Assembly (NCBI GenBank): GCA_964393115.1
Contig: CAYMST010000140.1
Span: 1-12,180, forward strand
DNA length: 12,180 nucleotides
Direction of reading: 5' to 3'
Source: CAYMST01 sp964393115
Lineage (GTDB): Bacteria; Bacteroidota; Bacteroidia; Cytophagales; Cyclobacteriaceae
Shown here piece after piece: positions 6,529 through 12,180 of this stretch. Both the position numbers and the translations under genes were made by a program. Under the pieces are notes generated by a model. The model was not told the origin of the DNA and did no database searches. It saw only the letters and a program-made list of their open reading frames with translations. Every line of letters begins with the position of its first letter. The stretch's first letter is position 1.

Positions 6529-7458
6529 TTACCTTGATGTACGCTTTACGCGAGAAAATAAGCTTACTGAATTCGATCTAACAAACGAGAACAACACGCT
6601 ACTCCATGATGAATATGAATATAGGTTTTCGTAATGCTTCAAGGCGATTTGCTTTACCTCAGGTAAGTATTTACCTGGGACATTGGGAAAATCATGGTGT
6701 TCGTTATGGTACCCCACATTAAATGTAAGTTTATTCCAAAAACCATAGTAAGAATAGGTCTCTTGTCCTTTTTTGAACACGTAATGTTCTGAAATAAAGT
6801 GTCCAGCGATGGGATGCAAACCACCAGAAAAGAATAAGGAGGTTAAAAGATATAGTATAGGAACCCATCCAAAAACCAGCACTAATCCTATCATACATAT
6901 TAGCTGAAAGAGAATATTATACAATTGCCATTTGGTCATTTTGATTGGTCTAACGAATATGGGTCTTAACGCATAAAACAGTATTTGATTCAAAAGCCAG
7001 ATGAACTTACCCAGCTTACCTTTAAACAATAAAGCTTCTTGCTCACTCGGTATATCTACATCAACATCTTTTACGCCCTGATGCCAATGGTGATCTAAAT
7101 GATAAACTTTAAAGGCCATAGCATAAGGAAAAACGACTGGCACATTCGTCACTAGAGCTAGTATATCATTGTTGACCTTTTTTCTAAATGCTAATTCGTG
7201 TGAAAGTTCATGAATCCCTAAAAAAAGAATGTGACTTAGCGTTGATCCAATGGTCATCGATAGAAGTGCGATTCCCCACCAGGGAAAACTACTTGCACAA
7301 GCAGCGATGCAGAGCTGCAGACTCACAGCAAAAATGAGCTTAGGCGCCAATGATGAATCCTTAAGAAATAATTTTCTCACCTCAGGATGCTCGGATAGTA
7401 TTTCTTTTCGTCTACCGTGATGTGGTTCTCTTTCCTCACTAAAATAAAACTCCTTCAT
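6529..7458 (-). CDS. Sphingolipid delta-4 desaturase (dihydroceramide desaturase, DEGS1/Des1-like)
   Basis: This 309-residue integral membrane di-iron desaturase closely resembles eukaryotic DEGS1/Des1 (about 323 residues), which introduces the 4,5-trans double bond that turns dihydroceramide into ceramide. The N-terminal lipid-desaturase segment PHHGRRKEILSEHPEVRKLF matches the Des1 pattern PHxxRRxEILxxxPE. The three histidine boxes are HELSH (83-87), HLDHH (120-124) and HNEHH (251-255). Des1-like landmarks around them include DVDIPSE, FYALRPIF, GLHPIAGHFISEHY and ETYSYYG...LTFNVGYHNEHHDFPNVPGK. Hydrophobic helices lie at about 40-80, 100-118 and 180-212. The ATG at 7458 gives the expected N-terminus, and a good promoter lies 58-90 bases upstream. 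It appears as a single-gene unit with no electron donor or other sphingolipid gene in view. Substrate is inferred from similarity; a related sphingolipid desaturase or hydroxylase activity is the main alternative. Confidence 0.9.
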   Translation of the reverse strand: MKEFYFSEEREPHHGRRKEILSEHPEVRKLFLKDSSLAPKLIFAVSLQLCIAACASSFPWWGIALLSMTIGSTLSHILFLGIHELSHELAFRKKVNNDILALVTNVPVVFPYAMAFKVYHLDHHWHQGVKDVDVDIPSEQEALLFKGKLGKFIWLLNQILFYALRPIFVRPIKMTKWQLYNILFQLICMIGLVLVFGWVPILYLLTSLFFSGGLHPIAGHFISEHYVFKKGQETYSYYGFWNKLTFNVGYHNEHHDFPNVPGKYLPEVKQIALKHYENLYSYSSWSSVLFSFVRSNSVSLFSRVKRTSR

Positions 7459-7515
7459 TTTCGCCCCGTTAACAACAGCATTTATTTTCTCCTATGTAGT
7501 TCTTTTAAGGAAACA

Positions 7516-7547
7516 CAAAATTATTCTACGGCAATAGGGTTTGCAAA
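7516..7547 (-). promoter_or_regulatory. Bacteroidota-type promoter of the desaturase gene
   Basis: On the minus strand TTTG (7544-7547) is followed after 20 bases by TAATTTTG (7516-7523). Both elements match the Bacteroidota primary sigma-factor consensus (-33 TTTG, -7 TAnnTTTG) with normal spacing. Transcription should start near 7509, giving a leader of about 50 bases before the ATG at 7458. It is the best-formed promoter in the window. Confidence 0.65.
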
Positions 7548-7791
7548 CGAATGCATTTTCTCAACCAAAAAAGGTGTTTTGTTTTTAAAGGGCCGAAACT
7601 TAATCACAAAATCAAACACTATCACTTCGACTTCGAACCTTCTATACTCACTCCAGTTTCTTAGTCTAAGACCTAGACAATGAATTGTCCCCATTTGCAT
7701 GACCTTCACCAGCAAATCTTTCTTTAATTAGGATGACATGAACAGCACAAACGAAAGACAGTCACTTCATCTTCAACCGACGGTCAAGTAA

Positions 7792-7923
7792 TTTCACCTA
7801 ACTGTAAACAAGACTACGCTTAAGATTAGACATCTCATACATCGGACTTATGCCATCACCGAAAAGGGTATGAAATCCATTAGACAATCACACAAAAAGG
7901 TTGATTTGAAGACGTATTGCTGA
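7792..7923 (+). pseudogene. Possible eroded C-terminal end of a winged-helix regulator
   Basis: An open stretch of 43 codons without a start at its beginning ends in HRTYAITEKGMKSIRQSHKK and a TGA at 7921-7923. The motif Tyr-x-Ile-Thr-x-Lys-Gly is typical of the wing and final helix of PadR- or MarR-like winged-helix regulators. The upstream part, where the helix-turn-helix should be, is interrupted by stops and shows nothing recognisable in other frames. It could be a decayed gene or a chance match. Confidence 0.2.
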
Positions 7924-8066
7924 ATTTTATATCAGCTTTGAAATTGACTTTACATAAATAAAAGATTAAAAACTCGATTTAAGCAAAGCTTGAGGCATCA
8001 AAAAGGCTTTAAAGGTGCTGAATATTTCACTTATGAATTATAGTTAGAAGTCCTTAGGAATAGCAT

Positions 8067-8960
8067 CTATCCCACTTCCTCTACCATACTCTCCTCAATA
8101 TAATCAGCGACTTGCTGCATCAGCCACATCGGCGTAGAAGTAGCACCACAGATTCCCACTTTATCCTCGGGGTTTATCCAAGAAAGCTCCAGTTCGTTTT
8201 CATTCTCGATAAAGTAACTTCTAGGGTTAAACTTTTTACAGACTGAATACAACGCCTTGCCGTTAGAGCTCTTTTTGCCGCTGACAAAAATAATGACATC
8301 CATTTGCTGTGAGAACTTTTCAAGCTGTGGCTCGCGGTTAGACACTTGACGGCAGATGCTATCATTTGCCTTGAAATCCTGCTGTTCAGAATTATGTTCC
8401 ACTTCCGCTATTCTTTTTTCTATTAATTCTTTAATCTGATAAAAGCCTTTTGTGCTCTTAGTGGTCTGGCTAAATAAGGTAACCGGTTTACTAAAATCTA
8501 TCTGATCGAGATCTTCTTCAGTCATTACGATGATTGCTTCCTGCTTGGTCTGACCAGCTAAGCCAATCACCTCAGCATGTCCATCTTTACCATAAATCAC
8601 GATTTGACCGTCCTTTTCATTAACCTGATCATAGGCGTGCTTCACCCTATTTTGAAGTTTTAACACCACTGGGCAGGAGGCATCGATTAGTTCGATGTTA
8701 TTTTTCATAGCGATCCTATAGGTTTCTGGTGGTTCACCATGCGCCCTAATCAGCACTTTAGCATCTTGAATCTTAGTGAGTTGTTCGCGGTCAATTACTT
8801 TAAGCCCTTTTGCATTGAGTCGCTTTACTTCCATATCGTTATGCACGATATCACCTAAGCAATAGAGTGAACCAGAATCCCGCATTTCGTCTTCCGCCAT
8901 GCGAATGGCAAACTCTACTCCAAAGCAATACCCAGAGTTCTTATCTATTTCAATGTACAT
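8067..8960 (-). CDS. ispH: 4-hydroxy-3-methylbut-2-enyl diphosphate reductase
   Basis: IspH (LytB) performs the last step of the MEP isoprenoid pathway, reducing HMBPP to IPP and DMAPP with a 4Fe-4S enzyme. The three cluster cysteines are Cys12 (in GYCFGV), Cys96 (DASCPVV) and Cys203 (NDSICRQVSNRE). Substrate-binding and catalytic residues are present: His40 (VHND), His74 (AHGEPP), His128 and Glu130 (GHAE), Thr167 (SQTT), and the VSGKKSSN loop (226-233). GICGATSTP near the C-terminus is also typical. The 297 residues match the usual length, and there is no fused S1 domain as in some Firmicutes. The ATG at 8960 lies within the end of cmk (11-base overlap), so translation is probably coupled. 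It is the last gene of the minus-strand run. Confidence 0.97.
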   Translation of the reverse strand: MYIEIDKNSGYCFGVEFAIRMAEDEMRDSGSLYCLGDIVHNDMEVKRLNAKGLKVIDREQLTKIQDAKVLIRAHGEPPETYRIAMKNNIELIDASCPVVLKLQNRVKHAYDQVNEKDGQIVIYGKDGHAEVIGLAGQTKQEAIIVMTEEDLDQIDFSKPVTLFSQTTKSTKGFYQIKELIEKRIAEVEHNSEQQDFKANDSICRQVSNREPQLEKFSQQMDVIIFVSGKKSSNGKALYSVCKKFNPRSYFIENENELELSWINPEDKVGICGATSTPMWLMQQVADYIEESMVEEVG

Positions 8961-9651
8961 GAGCTTCTATTTCCTGTACCAACTTCTCGTTTGCCCAATT
9001 AAGCGCTATCTCTACCTGATCTTCGAAAAACAATTGTGTGGTATCCAGGGAAATAGCATCTTCTGCTTTGCGCAATGGACTAATTTCTCGGGAGGTATCT
9101 ATTTGATCTCGGGTCATCAGGTTTTCTTTCACTTCATCAAGGTTGATGAGGTCTCCTCGTTCTAACAATTCCGCTTGCCGACGTGCTGCACGCACCTCAA
9201 AATCGGCCTCCATAAATATCTTCAACTGCGCCTCTGGAAAAACCTCAGTCCCTATATCTCGACCGTCCATAACAACCCCTCCGCGTTTACCGAGCTTTCG
9301 CTGCTTGGCTACCAAGAAGTCTCTCACCTCCTTTATGGCACTTACCTCGCTGACCCGTTTAGATACTTTCATATCCCGAATCAATCCCTCGACATTTAAT
9401 CCATTTAGGTAAATTTCGTTTGCGCTGGTTTTTGGATTGGGCTTAAAGTCCAAATCGATTTGTTCAAGCGCTTTGTTTACCGCTTTTGGGTTAGTTAGGT
9501 TAATGTAGTTGCTGATAAAGTATAACGTCACCGCACGATACATCGCACCAGTGTCTATATATTTATATTGGAGTTCTTCAGCTACCTTTTTGGCCGTTGA
9601 ACTTTTCCCACAAGCAGAGTAGCCATCTATGGCTATAGTGATTTTTTTCAT
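8950..9651 (-). CDS. cmk: Cytidylate kinase
   Basis: Cmk phosphorylates CMP and dCMP to the diphosphates with ATP, in the cytoplasm. The 233-residue protein has the P-loop GYSACGKSS (10-18), the DTGAMYRA motif (33-40) that contacts the nucleotide, the MDGRDIGT motif (128-135), the arginine-rich lid region (about 154-166) and the C-terminal RDQIDTSREISPLRKAEDAI signature (181-200) that binds CMP. The length is normal for the short bacterial type. The ATG at 9651 directly abuts the stop of the small lipoprotein gene, and the stop lies 11 bases inside ispH, so it is part of the run SRAP gene-lipoprotein-cmk-ispH. cmk next to ispH is seen in several phyla. Confidence 0.97.
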   Translation of the reverse strand: MKKITIAIDGYSACGKSSTAKKVAEELQYKYIDTGAMYRAVTLYFISNYINLTNPKAVNKALEQIDLDFKPNPKTSANEIYLNGLNVEGLIRDMKVSKRVSEVSAIKEVRDFLVAKQRKLGKRGGVVMDGRDIGTEVFPEAQLKIFMEADFEVRAARRQAELLERGDLINLDEVKENLMTRDQIDTSREISPLRKAEDAISLDTTQLFFEDQVEIALNWANEKLVQEIEAHVH

Positions 9652-9795
9652 TTAGCAATCTTTGACTGGGCAAGGAATTGGTTTTCCGTCTTTCAATTTC
9701 TTTGGTCGCTTTTGAGTTTTGAAAGGACTTGGTTTACAAGCCACCATTAGCAGCAAAATAATCAACGCTATGACTTTTGACCTGTTCATTTTCAT
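9652..9795 (-). CDS. Very small lipoprotein upstream of cmk
   Basis: This 47-codon gene is easy to miss. Read on the minus strand from the ATG at 9795, it encodes MKMNRSK, a hydrophobic stretch VIALIILLLMVA, then Cys20 in a lipobox (Leu-Met-Val-Ala-Cys). The mature part has only 28 residues, is strongly basic (nine Lys/Arg), and ends in KPIPCPVKDC, so two more cysteines sit in the last six residues. They could form a disulfide or bind a metal; that is speculation. An in-frame ATG at 9789 is an alternative start. It begins 25 bases after the SRAP gene stop, and its TAA directly abuts the cmk ATG, which supports it being real and co-transcribed. No function is known to me. Confidence 0.75.
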   Translation of the reverse strand: MKMNRSKVIALIILLLMVACKPSPFKTQKRPKKLKDGKPIPCPVKDC

Positions 9796-9820
9796 CCTGT
9801 AAAATTAATACTTAAAACGA

Positions 9821-10519
9821 TTACTCAAACAATGTGTAATTCCCCAGTTGATCTGCTGGTGGAATATGCTGTATAAGACTCGGTGAATCTGTATTGATAT
9901 CCTGAATTGCAGGTGAAACAGAGTATGAACTAAATTTGTTTGAGTCAATTGTTGTAATCATATCAAGGTGTTTCTTTTCATCAAACTCATCGGTCAGCCA
10001 CTGCTTTTCACTACCTACTTCAAGAATCGCCGGCATGTCATCCGTCATTTCTGCTACTGCATCATTTGGTGCCGTTGTGATCATAGTGAAGGCGTGGTTC
10101 ATGTTACCCTGTAGGTCTTCAAACTCTTCCCAAAGTCCTGCAATTGCAAAAGGCTGTTTATCTTCAAGAGAAAATAAGTAAGGCACCTTGCGTTTTTTGG
10201 ATATTTTCTTCCATACATAAAATCCATTAGCAATGATGATACACCGCTGCTTGGCAAAATTATTCCGAACTGCTTTTTTTTGCTTTAACGCCTCTGACTT
10301 TGTGTTATATAGTCTTGTGCTCAATGATTTTCCATTTGCCATATCGGGTAATAACCCCCAGTAAAAAAAAGAGAACCCTTTTGGAGATTTATTGGTTACC
10401 ACTGGTAATAGATGAGTGGGAGCACAATTAAACTTAGGTTCGAAGGCCTCTGTGGCGTCAATTTCAAACCTTTCTTCGATTGTTTCCCTTGACGAGCTAA
10501 TGATATATCGGTCCTGCAT
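9821..10519 (-). CDS. SRAP-family protein (YedK/HMCES-like) with a degenerate active site
   Basis: SRAP proteins such as E. coli YedK and human HMCES crosslink to abasic sites in single-stranded DNA through Cys2. The 232-residue product has the fold's landmarks: FNCAPTHLLPVV (30-41), FFYWGLLP (51-58), YNTKSEA (71-77), QRCIIIANGFYVWKK (91-105), PFAIAGLWEEF (123-133) and ITTAPN..DDMPAIL. However, the start reads Met-Gln-Asp-Arg instead of Met-Cys-Gly-Arg, the glutamate of GFYEW is Val102, and the catalytic His before the MP motif is Thr159. Only Asn72 of the four active residues remains. The ATG at 10519 aligns with the family start, and no Cys-bearing upstream start exists. It may bind DNA without crosslinking or have another role. 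It is first in the run with cmk and ispH. Confidence 0.88.
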   Translation of the reverse strand: MQDRYIISSSRETIEERFEIDATEAFEPKFNCAPTHLLPVVTNKSPKGFSFFYWGLLPDMANGKSLSTRLYNTKSEALKQKKAVRNNFAKQRCIIIANGFYVWKKISKKRKVPYLFSLEDKQPFAIAGLWEEFEDLQGNMNHAFTMITTAPNDAVAEMTDDMPAILEVGSEKQWLTDEFDEKKHLDMITTIDSNKFSSYSVSPAIQDINTDSPSLIQHIPPADQLGNYTLFE

Positions 10520-10544
10520 CTAAAAATTGAAGATTTACAATACT

Positions 10545-10552
10545 CAAAGGTA
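10545..10552 (-). promoter_or_regulatory. Candidate -7 box for the SRAP-lipoprotein-cmk-ispH run
   Basis: On the minus strand this reads TACCTTTG, an exact TAnnTTTG match, 25 bases before the SRAP start codon. A possible -33 element (TTTA at 10575-10578) is one base off and 22 bases away. The run of four close genes downstream has no other obvious promoter. Confidence 0.4.
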
Positions 10553-10622
10553 CTTAAAACTAAACAGGGACGACTAAAATGGTAATTTTATGTTTTGTCA
10601 TAGATATTAAATAATCCATAAT

Positions 10623-10630
10623 TAAGTTTG
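10623..10630 (+). promoter_or_regulatory. Candidate -7 box for the E2 gene
   Basis: TAAGTTTG matches the Bacteroidota -7 consensus TAnnTTTG and lies 32 bases before the E2 ATG. A TTTG occurs at 10594-10597, but the 25-base spacer is longer than usual. Together with the minus-strand box at 10545-10552 it makes this 143-base gap a divergent promoter region. Confidence 0.4.
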
Positions 10631-10662
10631 CGCGTCGATTCCATTTTTTAACAAAAGATACT

Positions 10663-12180
10663 ATGGCTGAAGTTATAAAAATGCCAAGGATGAGCGACAC
10701 CATGGAAGAGGGGGTGATCGCAGCTTGGCTGAAGAAAGTTGGTGATGAGGTAAAATCAGGTGATGTTCTAGCTGAAGTAGAAACCGATAAGGCAACTATG
10801 GAACTGGAATCTTACGACGATGGAGTCATTCTATACATCGGTGTAGCAGAAAAGGAAGCGGTAAAAGTTGATGGTGTCATCGCTATCATCGGTGAAAAAG
10901 GAGAAAATATTGATTCAATATTAAGTGATATAAGTAATGGTAGCGCAGCTCCAAGTGCAAGTGCTGCTGAAGCAGCTCCTGCGACTACGGAACCTGTAGC
11001 AGCCGCAGCGCCACAAGAGGAGATAGACACGTCTGGTATCAATGCGGTGGTTATTACCATGCCTCGCATGAGTGATACCATGGAAGAAGGTGTCATTGCT
11101 TCGTGGTTAAAAAAAGTTGGTGATGAGGTAAAGTCGGGTGATATTCTTGCTGAAGTAGAGACGGACAAGGCAACCATGGAATTGGAGTCATATGATGACG
11201 GTATCCTACTTTATACAGCTGTAGAAGAGGGAAAAGGTGTTCCTGTTGATGATGTAATAGCCATCATTGGTGAGAAGGGTGCTGATTATGAAACGTTGTT
11301 AAAAGCAGAGAAAGCAAAGTCAGCTACTCCTGCGGTATTACCAGAAGTAGCGGAAGCCCCTGCGCCAGTAGCAGCGGAACCTGCCAAGGTAAGTACTCCT
11401 GAGCCTGTGGCGGTAGCCTCCTCCTCTAGTTCTAATGGACGTATCCTTGCGTCTCCGTTAGCCAAAAAATTAGCTTCAGAAAAAGGATTTGACCTTGCCG
11501 AAATACCTGGCACTGGTGATCATGGTAGAATTGTAAAAGTAGACGTAGAGAACTTCACACCAAGACAGAAGCCTGTTTCAAATGGTAGTGTGGTGGCTAT
11601 TCCTTCAGCACCTGTCGGCGAGGAAAGCTATGAAGACATCCCTGCATCACAGATGAGAAAAGCGATCACTAAAGGACTCATGGCTAGTCAATTTGGTGCT
11701 CCACACTTCTACTTGACCATGGAAATAGACATGGACCATACCATTGCCGCTAGAAAAATAATCAATGAAACGGCTCCGGTTAAGATTTCTTTCAATGATA
11801 TCGTGGTGAAAGCAGTTGCGGCAGCACTAAGAAAGCATCCAGAAGTAAATTCTTCATGGATCAGCGACAGCAACTCTATCAGAATGAATAATCATGTGAG
11901 TGTTGGTGTTGCGATGGCGATCGAAGATGGTTTGGTTGTGCCTGTTGTAAAATTTGCAGATGGAAAATCTCTAGCGCAGATCTCTGCTGAAGTGAAGGAT
12001 TTTGCCGGTAAAGCAAAAGCCAAAAAACTTACACTCGACGAAATGCAGGGCAATACGTTCACCGTCTCTAACCTAGGGATGTTTGGGATTGATCAATTCA
12101 CTTCTATCATCAACGCGCCAGAATCTTGTATTCTTGCTGTTGGTGGCATCAAGCAAGTACAAGTAGTTAAGGATGGACAA
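10663..12180 (+). CDS. pdhC: Dihydrolipoamide acyltransferase, E2 of pyruvate dehydrogenase complex (C-terminus beyond window)
   Basis: The gene is open for 506 codons and runs off the right edge. E2 carries acyl groups on swinging lipoyl arms and transfers them to CoA; the domain layout and PRMSDTMEEG motifs favour acetyl transfer in the pyruvate dehydrogenase complex. Two lipoyl domains come first, with lipoylated Lys43 and Lys169 in ETDKATME motifs. They are joined by Ala/Pro/Glu-rich linkers (about 90-125 and 210-255). A peripheral subunit-binding domain follows (about 260-297, RILASPLAKKLASEKG...GTGDHGRI). The acyltransferase domain starts near residue 320 and includes MRKAITKGLMASQFGAPHFYL and FTVSNLGMFGIDQFT. 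The catalytic HRxxDG motif lies beyond the edge. The ATG at 10663 gives the standard MAEVIKMPRMSD start. A branched-chain E2 is the alternative. Confidence 0.93.
   Translation, partial: MAEVIKMPRMSDTMEEGVIAAWLKKVGDEVKSGDVLAEVETDKATMELESYDDGVILYIGVAEKEAVKVDGVIAIIGEKGENIDSILSDISNGSAAPSASAAEAAPATTEPVAAAAPQEEIDTSGINAVVITMPRMSDTMEEGVIASWLKKVGDEVKSGDILAEVETDKATMELESYDDGILLYTAVEEGKGVPVDDVIAIIGEKGADYETLLKAEKAKSATPAVLPEVAEAPAPVAAEPAKVSTPEPVAVASSSSSNGRILASPLAKKLASEKGFDLAEIPGTGDHGRIVKVDVENFTPRQKPVSNGSVVAIPSAPVGEESYEDIPASQMRKAITKGLMASQFGAPHFYLTMEIDMDHTIAARKIINETAPVKISFNDIVVKAVAAALRKHPEVNSSWISDSNSIRMNNHVSVGVAMAIEDGLVVPVVKFADGKSLAQISAEVKDFAGKAKAKKLTLDEMQGNTFTVSNLGMFGIDQFTSIINAPESCILAVGGIKQVQVVKDGQ
10681..11214 (+). 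repeat. Tandem lipoyl-domain repeat within the E2 gene
   Basis: Segments 10681-10836 and 11059-11214 encode 52-residue stretches that differ at only four conservative positions (Ala/Ser, Val/Ile, Val/Ile, Ile/Leu). The DNA differs at many third positions, so the duplication is not very recent and the protein has been held constant. Confidence 0.85.

Larger units (their letters stand above)
7459..8066. other. Long gap between desaturase and ispH, no intact gene seen
   Basis: About 600 bases. The part nearest the desaturase holds its promoter. The remainder has no convincing intact gene on either strand; a 64-codon minus-strand open frame at 7521-7715 overlaps the promoter and has no recognisable features. 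A short plus-strand piece at 7792-7923 may be a regulator remnant. No tRNA or clear terminator for ispH was found. Confidence 0.5.

Noticed and set aside
7521..7715. A 64-codon minus-strand open frame upstream of the desaturase
   Set aside because: No recognisable motif, signal peptide or family, and its end overlaps the well-formed desaturase promoter (7516-7547).
8899..10181. Plus-strand open frames opposite ispH, cmk and the SRAP gene
   Set aside because: They are shadows of intact minus-strand genes with full family motifs.
10812..11513. Minus-strand open frames opposite the E2 gene, rich in Ala, Ser and Thr
   Set aside because: They are antisense shadows of the lipoyl domains and Ala/Pro linkers of E2; the plus strand is clearly coding.

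Overview
The window looks like chromosomal DNA from a free-living, probably marine member of the Bacteroidota (Cytophagales-like is my best guess). The evidence is a Na+-pumping NADH:quinone reductase operon, moderate-to-low G+C, secreted proteins with short Bacteroidota-style signal peptides, and several matches to the Bacteroidota -7 promoter box TAnnTTTG just upstream of genes. There are no rRNA or tRNA genes, CRISPR arrays, insertion sequences or phage genes that I can see.

Layout. Positions 1-3471 (minus strand) hold nqrA-nqrB-nqrC and the start of nqrD, tightly packed, encoding most of the respiratory sodium pump. A gap of about 600 bases follows, ending in a promoter with an adjoining palindrome. 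It drives a plus-strand cassette of three envelope genes (4102-6137): two small putative outer-membrane barrels and a lipoprotein coupled to the second barrel by an ATGA overlap. I do not recognise this cassette as a known system. After a gap with two weak hairpins comes a minus-strand membrane desaturase (6529-7458). It closely resembles the eukaryotic sphingolipid delta-4 (dihydroceramide) desaturase DEGS1/Des1 and has its own well-formed Bacteroidota promoter. A further 600-base gap holds at most the eroded tail of a regulator-like gene.

Positions 8067-10519 (minus) form a compact run: an SRAP-family protein, a tiny lipoprotein (47 residues), cmk and ispH. The SRAP protein lacks three of the four residues used by the YedK/HMCES active site. 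Divergently from it, at 10663, begins a dihydrolipoamide acyltransferase (pyruvate dehydrogenase E2 type) with two nearly identical lipoyl domains; it runs off the right edge.

Functionally the window mixes core energy metabolism (Na+-NQR, E2), precursor supply (Cmk, IspH) and three less ordinary items: the Des1-like desaturase, the active-site-degenerate SRAP protein, and the three-gene envelope cassette.
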